64,000 nt of DNA from Pontibacter diazotrophicus (GTDB lineage: Bacteria > Bacteroidota > Bacteroidia > Cytophagales > Hymenobacteraceae), in NCBI RefSeq assembly GCF_003367245.1, contig NZ_QRGR01000026.1:25584-89583 (forward strand), written 5' to 3'. A program made the position numbers and the translations under genes. Numbering within the stretch: position 1 is the first letter of the stretch; each line of letters opens with the position of its first letter. Below are positions 35,101 to 44,150 of the stretch, piece by piece. A model generated the notes under the pieces. It was not told the DNA's origin and ran no database searches. It worked only from the letters and a program-made list of their open reading frames with translations.

Positions 35101-35781
35101 ATGCGACACTTCATCCCCCTTCTACTATTACTCCTTTCCTTTAACAGCGCATGCACTCCTGAGCAGCAGAACTCGGATGATGAAAGAACCTTAAGCAGCA
35201 GCGGCATAGATTCGCTGGAAGCAGTGCAGGAGGAGCCGCAGCGCAAGGAGGACACCCCCGGCACCGATACAATGAGCTTTGAAGTCGCTTTTGAACATTT
35301 TTTCAGAGCGCTGCAGGCAGGAGACACCGTGGGGCTGAACCAGTTCGTTTCGCCCGAGCGGGGACTTTGGCTGATAGAGCAACCGGGTGCTGTGCCGGCT
35401 TACACGCACTTCCAGAATATACAGGCTGTGCAACGTAGTTATCAGAACCAGCCCTTTACTTCCATAACGGAGCAAATGCAGGAGTGTGACCTGCAGGAGC
35501 GGCAGGAGTTCCCGGAGTTCGACTGTGCCTGGATGGATAGGGGCCGTTCGGGCTTCGCAGAGGACGGCTGCTTCTTCCGTGACGCGACCGACTTTCACAC
35601 CTCTGACATGTGGCAGTATGCCAATCTCAACCCAGAGCAGGAAGAGCAGGTACAGCGTATGCAGCAGCAGGTACAGAAAACCGTATTGCACACCCGCACA
35701 TCCTATCGCTTCCATTTTGCCCATGATGGCGAAAGGTGGCGCCTGCTCTTTGCGGACCTCCGCGTACCCTGCAGCGCATAA
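35101..35781 (+). CDS. Uncharacterised lipoprotein
   Basis: 226 residues from ATG 35101, chosen over an in-frame ATG at 34972 because it gives a proper lipoprotein signal MRHFIPLLLLLLSFNSAC. The mature protein begins with a low-complexity acidic linker (residues about 20-55), followed by a soluble domain with five further cysteines (QECDLQERQEFPEFDCAW, EDGCFF, near the end VPC). No family recognised. Its stop codon directly adjoins AT-rich repeat copy 2. Divergent from the hydrolase gene. Confidence 0.75.
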   Translation: MRHFIPLLLLLLSFNSACTPEQQNSDDERTLSSSGIDSLEAVQEEPQRKEDTPGTDTMSFEVAFEHFFRALQAGDTVGLNQFVSPERGLWLIEQPGAVPAYTHFQNIQAVQRSYQNQPFTSITEQMQECDLQERQEFPEFDCAWMDRGRSGFAEDGCFFRDATDFHTSDMWQYANLNPEQEEQVQRMQQQVQKTVLHTRTSYRFHFAHDGERWRLLFADLRVPCSA

Positions 35782-35931
35782 TCAATTTTGAATGACTGAC
35801 TTTTGAATAATTGAATAGAAAACATGTACGTAAAAGAATCCGATCGTATCCTACAAGTCAAAAGTAACAAGCCTTTTAACGTTCGCTCAGCCACTCATTC
35901 AAAAGTCATTATTCAGTTATTCATAATTAAG
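35782..35931. repeat. AT-rich inverted-repeat element, copy 2
   Basis: 150 bp. Left end TCAATTTTGAATGACTGACT matches copy 1 in 19 of 20 bases; the right end (35896-35931) is the inverted form. The interior differs from copy 1. It starts the base after one stop codon and ends two bases before the nfi ATG. Confidence 0.75.
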
Positions 35932-35933
35932 AA

Positions 35934-36620
35934 ATGGCCTACTACAGAAGCTTTGATGCTCCCCCACCCGACCCAGCTATTTTAAAGCAGCTCACAGAAC
36001 AACAAAACGAGATGCAACAGCGGGTACTGTTACAGAAACCGGACTTTAACCTGAAACTGATTGCGGGCTGCGATTCCTCTTTTATCGGTGAAGACACTAT
36101 CCTATCGGTGTTCGTACTGCTAAAGTATCCTGAGCTGGAAATAGTGGAGAAAGTATGGCACCACGGGCCCGTGGAATTACCTTATATCCCAGGTTTCCTG
36201 GCCTTCAGAGAAGCTCCCAACCTGCTAAAAGCCTACGAAAAGCTACAGCAAAAGCCTGACTTGATTATGGTAGACGGACACGGCATCTCCCACCCGCGCA
36301 AGTTGGGCATCGCTACACACCTGGGGCTGCACCTGAACAAGCCCACGATGGGCGTCGCTAAAAAGGTACTGGTAGGCAAGTATACACAGCCTGCTATCAC
36401 CAAAGGTTCTCTGTCGCCTTTAGTCTATAAAGATGAAGTGATCGCCAACGTACTCCGCACCAAAGACAAGGTCAAGCCCGTGTTTGTATCGCCCGGCCAC
36501 CTGATGGACCTGGCATCTGCCACGGAAATAGCCATGGCTTGTGCTTTGAAGCATAAATTGCCGGAGCCTACCAGGTTGGCGGATCATTATGCGGCGGTGT
36601 TTAAGAAGGAGGTAAAGTAG
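35934..36620 (+). CDS. nfi: Endonuclease V (deoxyinosine 3' endonuclease)
   Basis: 228 residues. Cuts the second phosphodiester bond 3' of deoxyinosine or other deaminated bases to start repair. Seen: catalytic Asp context LIAGCDSSFIG near 44, the substrate wedge PYIPGFLAFREAPNLL near 83-98, metal-binding DGHGISHPRKLGIATHLGL near 117 and GVAKKVL near 141. Full length. The start codon lies two bases behind repeat copy 2, so its leader is repeat-derived. Followed at once by the GxxExxY cassette. Confidence 0.95.
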   Translation: MAYYRSFDAPPPDPAILKQLTEQQNEMQQRVLLQKPDFNLKLIAGCDSSFIGEDTILSVFVLLKYPELEIVEKVWHHGPVELPYIPGFLAFREAPNLLKAYEKLQQKPDLIMVDGHGISHPRKLGIATHLGLHLNKPTMGVAKKVLVGKYTQPAITKGSLSPLVYKDEVIANVLRTKDKVKPVFVSPGHLMDLASATEIAMACALKHKLPEPTRLADHYAAVFKKEVK

Positions 36621-36623
36621 CAT

Positions 36624-37171
36624 TTGTCTGAATCAGGATTTGCAGGATGTGTAAGGATGTACAGGATTCTTTTTATTATGAAGTATTAATTTAATTGGTT
36701 TTTAGAATCTTAGCCAAAGCGGATGCAGTTAGATGAAATAACTTATAAAGTTATAGGATGTGCCATGAAGGTGCATAATACCCTTGGAAGTGGTTTTCAG
36801 GAAGTAATTTATCAGCGGTGCCTTGCTCTTGAAATGCAACAGGCTGAACTGAACTTTGAGCGGGAAAAGGAGCAGGTTATTTACTACAATGATATAGAAG
36901 TTGGCAGCAGAAGGGCAGATTTCATTGTTGAGAATAGTATTATAGTGGAATTAAAAGCTATCATCAATCTGGAAAACATTCATTTAGCCCAGGCAAAAAA
37001 CTATACGGTAGCCTACAATTTCCCATTAGGTCTACTCGTCAACTTTGGCGCACTCAGCCTTCATTACAAAAAGGTGTTCAACAATAGTTACAAATTAACT
37101 TCATAATCCTTTTTTACACCTCCAGAAATCCTATGCATCCTTCCCAATCCTGCAAATCCTGATTCAGACAA
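36624..37171. mobile_element. GxxExxY cassette with terminal inverted repeats
   Basis: 548-bp unit. Left end TTGTCTGAATCAGGATTTGC (36624 on) and right end GCAAATCCTGATTCAGACAA (to 37171) are exact complements for the first 25 bp and imperfect to about 46 bp; each arm holds four AGGAT units spaced about 9-12 bp. The only gene inside is the GxxExxY protein. No clear target-site duplication is visible. A shorter relative without gene is at 14924-15068. Mobility is an inference from the layout. Confidence 0.7.
36723..37106 (+). CDS. GxxExxY family protein
   Basis: 127 residues, whole length of the family (TIGR04256). The name motif is G24-F-Q-E27-V-I-Y30. A PD-(D/E)xK nuclease-like core is visible: Asp66 in RRADFIV and Glu76-x-Lys78 in VELKAI. 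The activity of the family is not established; nuclease is an inference from the fold signature. The gene is enclosed by the inverted repeats at 36624 and 37171 and has no operon partner. Base use is more AT-rich than in the genes on either side, in line with acquired DNA. Confidence 0.9.
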   Translation: MQLDEITYKVIGCAMKVHNTLGSGFQEVIYQRCLALEMQQAELNFEREKEQVIYYNDIEVGSRRADFIVENSIIVELKAIINLENIHLAQAKNYTVAYNFPLGLLVNFGALSLHYKKVFNNSYKLTS

Positions 37172-37314
37172 TCACCTGCCATTCTGTCTTAAAACCCGCA
37201 AAACACCTTTCTAAATCATGACATAATTACATAAAAACTACCTGAAAGTACCATTGGTGCGTAAGTTGATGATAGAGTTACTGTAAGTGAAACCAAAGGA
37301 AAACAGACAAAGAC

Positions 37315-39936
37315 ATGAACTTTAATAACTATACCATCAAAGCGCAGGAGGCCATTCAGAAGGCTACTGAGATAGCAGGCGGCAACCAGCAGCAGGCTAT
37401 CGAAACTGGGCACATATTAAAAGCGATTCTCGCTACTGACGAGAACGTGACAAACTTCCTGTTGCAGAAGTTGAACATCAACGGCAATATCCTCAACAGC
37501 AAGTTAGACGAAATTGTAACCGGCTACCCGAAAGTGACCGGAGGCGGAGGGCCATACTTAGCAAATGATGCCAATGCGGCGCTGCAAAAAGCTACATCAT
37601 ACTTAAAAGAGTTTGGCGATGAGTATGTTGCCATCGAGCACATGCTGTTGGGCCTTTTAGCCGGTCGCGATAAAGTGGCGGGCCTGATGAAGGATGTTGG
37701 CTTTAATGAGAAGGACCTGAAGAAAGCCATCAAAGAATTACGCGGTGGGGCCAAGGTAACGGACCAAAACGCAGAGGCTAAATATAACTCACTGAAACGT
37801 TACGCGAAGGATTTGAACGAACTGGCCCGTGCCGGTAAAATTGACCCGGTAATTGGCCGTGATGAAGAGATTCGACGCGTGCTTCAGATCCTGAGCCGCC
37901 GTACCAAGAACAATCCTGTATTGCTGGGTGAGCCTGGTGTAGGTAAAACCGCTATCGTGGAGGGCCTGGCGCAGCGTATTGTGGCCGGGGACGTACCGGA
38001 GAACCTGAAGTCGAAGACGCTGATGAGCCTGGACATGGGTCTGCTGGTGGCAGGTGCCAAGTATAAAGGTGAATTTGAAGAGCGACTGAAGGCAGTGATT
38101 AAGGAAGTAATTGATGCCGAGGGCGAGATTGTACTGTTCATCGATGAGATTCATACGCTGATTGGTGCTGGTGCAGGTGGCGAGAGCGCCATGGACGCAG
38201 CTAACTTGCTGAAGCCAGCCTTGGCGCGCGGTGAGCTGCATGCCATCGGGGCGACTACTCTGAAAGAATATCAGAAGTATATTGAGAAGGATAAAGCTTT
38301 GGAGCGACGCTTCCAGGCTGTGATGGTGGACGAGCCAAATGTGCCGGATGCCATCTCGATTCTGCGTGGTATCAAAGATAAGTATGAGTTGCACCACGGG
38401 GTACGTATCAAAGACGATGCGATTATTGCTTCTGTGGAACTGTCGAACCGCTACATCACTGACCGCTTTTTGCCAGACAAGGCCATTGACTTGATGGACG
38501 AGGCGGCAGCAAAACTGCGCATTGAGATTGACTCGCTGCCAGTGGAACTGGACGAAATTCAGCGCCGCATCATGCAGCTGGAAATTGAGCGTGAGGCGAT
38601 TCGCCGCGAAAATGATAAAGACAAGGAAACTGTACTCTCTAAAGAGATTGCTGACCTGAGTGGCAAGCGCGATGATCTGAAAGCCAAGTGGCAAAACGAA
38701 AAGCAGATCATTGAAGGGCTGCAGAAAGAGAAAGAAAATATTGAGCAGTATAAACTGGAAGCCGAGCAGGCCGAACGTTCCGGAGATTATGGCCGTGTAG
38801 CAGAGCTGCGTTACGGCAAAATACAGGAAGCCGAAGCCAAGGTCAAGCAACTGCAGGAGCAGGTACGCGAAATGCAGGGCGAGAACCCGATGCTGAAGGA
38901 AGAAGTTAACGCTGAAGACATTGCCGAGGTGGTTGCCAAATGGACAGGCATCCCGGTAAGTAAGATGCTGCAAAGCGACCGCGAAAAGCTGTTGAACCTG
39001 GAGCAGGAATTAGGCAAGCGTGTAGCCGGGCAGGAAGAAGCCATCGAGGCCATTTCTGATGCGGTGCGCCGAAGCCGTGCCGGTATGCAGGACCCAAGGC
39101 GCCCGATTGGTTCGTTTATCTTCCTGGGCACAACCGGTGTGGGTAAAACCGAGCTTGCCAAAGCGCTGGCCGATTACCTCTTCAACGACGACAACGCCAT
39201 GGTTCGTATCGACATGAGTGAGTACCAGGAGCGCCACGCTGTGAGCCGTCTGATTGGTGCGCCTCCGGGATATGTGGGGTACGATGAAGGTGGCCAGTTA
39301 ACAGAGGCTATCCGCCGTAAGCCGTACTCTGTGGTACTGCTCGACGAGATTGAGAAAGCGCACCCGGACGTGTTCAACATCCTGCTGCAGGTACTCGATG
39401 ACGGTCGACTGACAGACAGCAAGGGCCGTGTGGTAAACTTCAAGAACACCATCATCATCATGACGTCGAACATTGGCTCGCACATCATCCAGAGCAATTT
39501 TGAGACGATGGATGACTTTAACCACGACGAGGTGGTGGAGCGTACCAAAGACGAGGTGTTTGACCTGCTGAAGAAGTCGGTAAGACCGGAGTTCCTGAAC
39601 CGTATCGATGAACTGGTGATGTTCCGCCCATTGAGCCGTGGCGACATCCGCAAGATTGTTACCATCCAGTTCCGACACATACAGGAGCGCCTCGAGGAAA
39701 CTGGTATCCAGCTCATAACCACCGACGAAGTGCTGGATTACCTGGGCGAGCAAGGCTTTGACCCGCAGTTTGGCGCCCGCCCGCTGAAGCGCGTGCTGCA
39801 GCGCCAGATCCTGAACGAGCTTTCGAAGGACATCTTGTCTGGCCGAATCAGCAAGGACTCTGTAGTGGAAGCTGTGCTGGAAGACGGTAAAATACGTTTC
39901 GTAAACGTGGATGTAGAGATTCCTACGGGAGAATAA
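37315..39936 (+). CDS. clpB: ATP-dependent chaperone ClpB
   Basis: 873 residues. AAA+ disaggregase that threads aggregated proteins together with DnaK. N-domain (about 1-150), first AAA+ module with Walker A GEPGVGKTA near 204 and LFIDEIHTL, coiled-coil M-domain (about 410-530, rich in Glu/Lys/Gln), second module with GTTGVGKTE near 604 and LLDEIEKAHPDVFNILLQ. The M-domain separates it from ClpA/ClpC. Monocistronic; upstream 140 bp contain its promoter, but no CIRCE-type operator was seen. Strong terminator follows. Confidence 0.97.
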   Translation: MNFNNYTIKAQEAIQKATEIAGGNQQQAIETGHILKAILATDENVTNFLLQKLNINGNILNSKLDEIVTGYPKVTGGGGPYLANDANAALQKATSYLKEFGDEYVAIEHMLLGLLAGRDKVAGLMKDVGFNEKDLKKAIKELRGGAKVTDQNAEAKYNSLKRYAKDLNELARAGKIDPVIGRDEEIRRVLQILSRRTKNNPVLLGEPGVGKTAIVEGLAQRIVAGDVPENLKSKTLMSLDMGLLVAGAKYKGEFEERLKAVIKEVIDAEGEIVLFIDEIHTLIGAGAGGESAMDAANLLKPALARGELHAIGATTLKEYQKYIEKDKALERRFQAVMVDEPNVPDAISILRGIKDKYELHHGVRIKDDAIIASVELSNRYITDRFLPDKAIDLMDEAAAKLRIEIDSLPVELDEIQRRIMQLEIEREAIRRENDKDKETVLSKEIADLSGKRDDLKAKWQNEKQIIEGLQKEKENIEQYKLEAEQAERSGDYGRVAELRYGKIQEAEAKVKQLQEQVREMQGENPMLKEEVNAEDIAEVVAKWTGIPVSKMLQSDREKLLNLEQELGKRVAGQEEAIEAISDAVRRSRAGMQDPRRPIGSFIFLGTTGVGKTELAKALADYLFNDDNAMVRIDMSEYQERHAVSRLIGAPPGYVGYDEGGQLTEAIRRKPYSVVLLDEIEKAHPDVFNILLQVLDDGRLTDSKGRVVNFKNTIIIMTSNIGSHIIQSNFETMDDFNHDEVVERTKDEVFDLLKKSVRPEFLNRIDELVMFRPLSRGDIRKIVTIQFRHIQERLEETGIQLITTDEVLDYLGEQGFDPQFGARPLKRVLQRQILNELSKDILSGRISKDSVVEAVLEDGKIRFVNVDVEIPTGE

Positions 39937-39986
39937 GTAGAAGTATAGAATAAGTAGAAGTATTAAGTTTAAAGTTAGCTATAGAC

Positions 39987-40018
39987 CCCGCTATTCCTTT
40001 GGAGTAGCGGGTTTTTTT
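39987..40018 (+). terminator. Intrinsic terminator of clpB
   Basis: CCCGCTATTCC pairs with GGAGTAGCGGG (one G-T wobble) around TTT, followed by seven T residues. Confidence 0.92.
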
Positions 40019-40024
40019 ATTCTC

Positions 40025-41836
40025 TTACCTATAGTTAAACCTGTAATGCATGCCCAGGCTTGCCTGCCTTTGCCTGTCACTGAAATAAGAATCAGCTCCT
40101 TTCCATAGGTAAAGTGGCTCCAACACAAAGTTTTGTCCCAGCACAAACTGGCCACTTAACATGTTGTCTGCTCCGTTGTTACTGAACTTGAGAAAGCTGC
40201 CATTGCGCAAACCAAATCCGCTGCCAACGCCGATCCTCTGACGATAGCCTGGAAAAGGAGAAGGAAAGGTATGCGCAAGTTCAAAATCAGTAAAGAAAAG
40301 CTGCGTAGGCCCAAAGCGCACATAGAACTGCGGATATACAGCCCTTCTTTTGCTGGCACTCGTAGGCGCGCCTACTCCAATTTCCCGAAGATTCTCCAGC
40401 GTGTAGACCAAATCGCCTGCATGCATGCCCGCTCCAATACCAAACCAAATCCGGTCGTATCTAATATATGGATTGACACCCCATAAATTAGAGGAGTTTA
40501 TATTATCCGTTACAATATCATTTACTAACTCCGTTTCAACGTGCCTGCCAGCATAAGCATTAGCCCCGTACGTAAACTCGTGCTTTTCGTGTTGCGTCGT
40601 TACAGAAAAACCTGCCCCTCCTACCTCATACTCTTGTTGAAAGTAGCCGGTATTGCTTACGCTACTACAGCCGCTATTTGAGTCAATGGTATGCGAGTTC
40701 TGATAGTCTCCGCTACCATATCCTAGTTTTATGGCGTTAAACCTGCGAACAACAGTAGAATCTTCCGTATAGGATCTCTTGAAAATCAGGGTTTGGCTCA
40801 TGAGCAACAAAGGCAAGACTAAGGCTCCCAAGGTAAGCCATCGGTATTGCGTAACGGTATAAGCCTTGAACACTGCAGCACTTACAAAAACAACGGCAGG
40901 TACCAAAGCCATACTTACAGCCAGCAGCTCTGTATAAGTAAACCAATTCCGCAGGCTCCAGCTAACGAAAATCAGACCGAGGGTTAATATCGTTGCGTTT
41001 GCCAACGCTGAAGCTGGCTGCTGTTGCTCCTTTTCTGCTATAAAAGCGCGTTCCCGGTAAAAGAACAGCACGCCCAGCACACACAGCAGCACCAGTAAAC
41101 CCCATTGCACAACTTTTAAGCCACCCACCATGGAGGCTGCAGCAGCATAAGCATCAACATACCTGAAAAACTCCACAAAGAACCGCAGAAAGCTGTACAG
41201 TAGAATGGCACCGATAAACATATTGCCAGGTGCCTTTATATATCGTTTCACATACAGCAGCGTCATGACAACCAGCAGGCATGCTACTGTTTCATAAAGT
41301 TGTGTCGGATGCACCGGAAGTGAATAGAAAACTCCTGGCTCTATGACTCCTGCTGCAAACTGGTGGTAGTGTGGTAGTGTTCCGGGTTCGTATTGTGCCC
41401 CCCAAGGTAGGGTAGTTACATTACCATGGCAGCAGCCTGCAAAGAAACAACCTATCCGCTGGATGGTAATCGATAACGGCAGTGTCAGCGCAAGCGCATC
41501 CAGCGCATTTATCTTGAAGTTTAAAAGCCTTTTAATGATGGGGAACCCTGTCATGGCAAGCAACAATCCTCCAAAAAGGATCTTATCACTGGTGTAGGGC
41601 AGATTCTGACTTATAAAGAGCCCCTTCCACTGCTCAAAAGAATAGGTAAACAGCTTTGTACCTACGATAAACAGAAACCATGTAACAGCTATGGCCACTG
41701 CCCATGCAGTTATGTTAAACTGCCTTTTGTACCCCTCCCGAAACAACCATAAAAAGCTAAAAAAGAAGGCCAACAGGTACAAGATGTCGAACCACACTTT
41801 GCCATCTACATGTACTACATATAATGCTACTCCCAT
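40025..41836 (-). CDS. Lgt-like membrane protein fused to a beta-barrel-like C-terminal domain
   Basis: 603 residues in one frame. Residues about 1-350: roughly ten to eleven membrane helices containing an Lgt-family core with RIGCFFAGCCHG near 125 and HPTQLYET near 172, plus RFFVEFFRY near 212. The true Lgt signature GRxxNFxN is absent, so this is a paralogue rather than the essential lipoprotein transferase. Residues about 365-603: alternating polar/aromatic strands (GVNPYIRYDRIWFGIGAGMH; GMHYRFNYR at the end) typical of outer-membrane barrels or porin-like sheets. The chemistry and topology of the fusion are unknown. Monocistronic, convergent with clpB. Confidence 0.72.
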   Translation of the reverse strand: MGVALYVVHVDGKVWFDILYLLAFFFSFLWLFREGYKRQFNITAWAVAIAVTWFLFIVGTKLFTYSFEQWKGLFISQNLPYTSDKILFGGLLLAMTGFPIIKRLLNFKINALDALALTLPLSITIQRIGCFFAGCCHGNVTTLPWGAQYEPGTLPHYHQFAAGVIEPGVFYSLPVHPTQLYETVACLLVVMTLLYVKRYIKAPGNMFIGAILLYSFLRFFVEFFRYVDAYAAAASMVGGLKVVQWGLLVLLCVLGVLFFYRERAFIAEKEQQQPASALANATILTLGLIFVSWSLRNWFTYTELLAVSMALVPAVVFVSAAVFKAYTVTQYRWLTLGALVLPLLLMSQTLIFKRSYTEDSTVVRRFNAIKLGYGSGDYQNSHTIDSNSGCSSVSNTGYFQQEYEVGGAGFSVTTQHEKHEFTYGANAYAGRHVETELVNDIVTDNINSSNLWGVNPYIRYDRIWFGIGAGMHAGDLVYTLENLREIGVGAPTSASKRRAVYPQFYVRFGPTQLFFTDFELAHTFPSPFPGYRQRIGVGSGFGLRNGSFLKFSNNGADNMLSGQFVLGQNFVLEPLYLWKGADSYFSDRQRQASLGMHYRFNYR

Positions 41837-42130
41837 GTCTGTTCCAATAAAAGTGTGTGTTTATTCTATCCAGCTCAGTTGCTTTTGCTCCTTATAAACT
41901 AATCTATGTCATAGATAAATATAAGAATATCTATTGGATTATGAAGTAGTTATATATGTATATTTATTTAATGCAGGGCCTTTTGGTGTTGGAAGCCATT
42001 GCTTATATACTGGTTGGCAGCTACGAAACAGCAACGGCTATTGCTACAGGCATTGGCAGGTCGTAAAAACACCATGTGTTCTTTAAAGCACAAGTTCCTG
42101 CAGATTGACAATATCAGGTAAATCTTGCTC

Positions 42131-43195
42131 TTACTTCCCCAATACCACCCTTTTCCCTTTCCTCGCCGATTCCCTGGCAGCCTCCAGGATCTTCACCACC
42201 GTCAGGTTGTTTTTCAGCGAAGAGAGATCGTGTTCTGGTTTGATGTCACCTCTTACCACGGCGGTAAAATAAGACACATAATCCTGGTAAGGAGCAGCGA
42301 GTGGCTCTATTTTGTCTATAGTGAAGTCTTCATCCGCTCCTTTTCTGGAGCGCAAGGTGTCGCTGTTCACCGCCTGCAGGTAGCCGGTCTGGCCAAATAT
42401 TTCGAGATCCTTAATATTGTAGGGCCAGTTCCAGGAGGCTTCGATAATACCGGTGGCTTGCGGATACTCCAGGATAATGGTAGCGTCATCATCCACATCT
42501 GTGTAAACCTCCGGCTTCAGTTGGCGGGTGACGGCCATTACAGCCAAAGGCTCCTGCCCCTGCATCAGCCACGTCATCAGGTTGGCACCGTAGCAACCAA
42601 AATCCATGATGGCACCGCCGCCATTCTTTACCGGGTCCGTCAGCCAACCCAAGAATTCTTTGGAGCAGCCGAGCTCTTTGGGGCCGATGTTTCCATCGTG
42701 CACCACCATCTTCCGGATATCCCCTACCGCTATATGATGGCTCACCATGATGTACAGTTCCTGGTTGCTGGGGTACCAGGTAGTTTCGTAATTCGTGAGC
42801 AGGTGTATCTGGTGCTCGCGTGCCAGTGCCGCCATGCGTTCAGCGTCTTTTACTGTGGTAGCCAGGGGCTTTTCCACCATCACATGCACTCCTAAAGGAG
42901 CACATGCCTCTACCACCGCCATATGTTCTGTTATGGCATTATACGCCATCACGACATCAGGCTTTTCATACTCCAGGAGCGTGGCCAGATCTTTATAGAA
43001 TAGCGATTCCGGCAGCTGATAGCTCCTGCGGTAACGCTGCACCAGCTCCTTGTTTCCTTCTGCAATTCCCACTACCAGCACATCCTCCTGCGCAAGGCGC
43101 TCCAGCACCCCCTCCACATGGTCGTGGCTCAGACCTGCCAAAGCTACTTTTAGCGGCTGTTTTAACTTAGCTGAGTAATTGTTTTTAAATACCAT
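42131..43195 (-). CDS. Gfo/Idh/MocA family oxidoreductase, cytosolic
   Basis: 354 residues. Rossmann domain LKVALAGLSHDHVEGVLERLA near 15, VMVEKPLATT near 114, FGCYGANLMTW near 206 and SWNWPYNIKDLEIFGQ near 262. Clearly the paralogue of the protein at 7029-8114 (shared blocks VAGLSHxHV, EKPLATT, DFGCYGANLMTWLM, GSWNWP/ASWNWP) but without a signal peptide, hence cytosolic. Expected to oxidise or reduce a sugar with NAD(P). Stands alone. 294 bp to the next gene on the right-hand (5') side of the Lgt-like gene show nothing notable. Confidence 0.88.
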   Translation of the reverse strand: MVFKNNYSAKLKQPLKVALAGLSHDHVEGVLERLAQEDVLVVGIAEGNKELVQRYRRSYQLPESLFYKDLATLLEYEKPDVVMAYNAITEHMAVVEACAPLGVHVMVEKPLATTVKDAERMAALAREHQIHLLTNYETTWYPSNQELYIMVSHHIAVGDIRKMVVHDGNIGPKELGCSKEFLGWLTDPVKNGGGAIMDFGCYGANLMTWLMQGQEPLAVMAVTRQLKPEVYTDVDDDATIILEYPQATGIIEASWNWPYNIKDLEIFGQTGYLQAVNSDTLRSRKGADEDFTIDKIEPLAAPYQDYVSYFTAVVRGDIKPEHDLSSLKNNLTVVKILEAARESARKGKRVVLGK

Positions 43196-43545
43196 CTGTA
43201 GTATAATAAGTATATTTCACTTTATGGAAATTATATAGCAAAGGTTTCTTCGCCTAAACCTGCCTTGCTCCAAAGGCTTACGTAAAAGCATCAGCGTTTT
43301 TACTCTTCAAACCAGCTTTTCTTAAACTGCCTCATTATAAATTCTTATATTAAAATTATACCTGGTCTAAGTATAGCCCTTGGTGGGCGCTGTTAACCAC
43401 AACACGCATATACGCAACCATGTATTGATAATTAGAATACTCACAATAATCTACCAAAAACTACAATAATCGTATACAGAGGGTGTACTTGCCCATTGTA
43501 TAGCTGGTCAAGCCATTAGTTCGTCATCTCTTAATAAAAGGCTGT
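43196..43545. other. AT-rich divergent intergenic region
   Basis: 350 bp between divergent genes; must hold both promoters. No exact TTTG-N19-TAnnTTTG pair and no strong hairpin seen. Confidence 0.45.
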
Positions 43546-44112
43546 ATGAGAAATGCTGCGATTGTTTTCTTTGCAGCCGCTTGGCTGCTGCTCCTTAGCG
43601 CATGCGCTGCTGTACAGGCACAAAGCCCATATACACAACAGGCTAAGTACCGATGTTGGGTATACTTTGAAGGGTCTGCTCCAGTGTATAAAGGCGTACT
43701 GCTCAGCACCGGTGATTCAGCTATCCAGGTCCTGCCGAATGCTAGAAGCTACACCTTTCCTCTGACAGCTGCTCAGACGCCAATATCCATTCCGGCGACA
43801 GCTATTAAAGAAATCAGGTTCAGATCAAAAGGCAGACCGGGCCGTGGTGCGCTTTTTGGAGGCTTAATAGGCATCGCTACCGGTGCGATTATAGGTTTTG
43901 CGGATGGTGACGACGAAGGCACGTTTTTAGCATTTAGTGCCGAAGAGAAAGCATTCATGGGCAGTACATTGCTGCTGCTGCCCGGAGTTGGTATTGGTGC
44001 ACTGGCAGGCAGCGGAAAAGAGAAAATCTATGTACATGGCAACCTGGAAGTTTACCAGCGTGCCCGTAGAAGTTTACAACAGTATGCCTTGCAACCAGGT
44101 CCTCCAGATTAG
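43546..44112 (+). CDS. Hypothetical envelope protein with glycine-zipper helices
   Basis: 188 residues, not recognised. N-terminal signal with LLLLSAC, a possible lipobox, or a cleaved signal ending at VQAQS. A small beta-rich region (about 30-95) is followed by glycine-rich hydrophobic segments GRGALFGGLIGIATGAIIGFADG (near 100-122) and LLLLPGVGIGALAGSG (near 138-155), resembling glycine zippers. Both suggest envelope location. Convergent with the lactonase gene, no operon. Function not assigned. Confidence 0.7.
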   Translation: MRNAAIVFFAAAWLLLLSACAAVQAQSPYTQQAKYRCWVYFEGSAPVYKGVLLSTGDSAIQVLPNARSYTFPLTAAQTPISIPATAIKEIRFRSKGRPGRGALFGGLIGIATGAIIGFADGDDEGTFLAFSAEEKAFMGSTLLLLPGVGIGALAGSGKEKIYVHGNLEVYQRARRSLQQYALQPGPPD

Positions 44113-44150
44113 TGCGTTAAGCTTCTCTGGTTGTACTTCTAAAGTTTTGA

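Noticed and set aside
36615..37180. Target-site duplication around the GxxExxY cassette
   Set aside because: The immediate flanks (left ...AGCAT, right TCACC...) show no direct repeat, so insertion by a classic cut-and-paste mechanism is not supported by the sequence.
37789..38973. Long open frame (394 codons) antisense to clpB
   Set aside because: It lies wholly inside a certain gene, has no signal or domain, and results from the codon bias of clpB.
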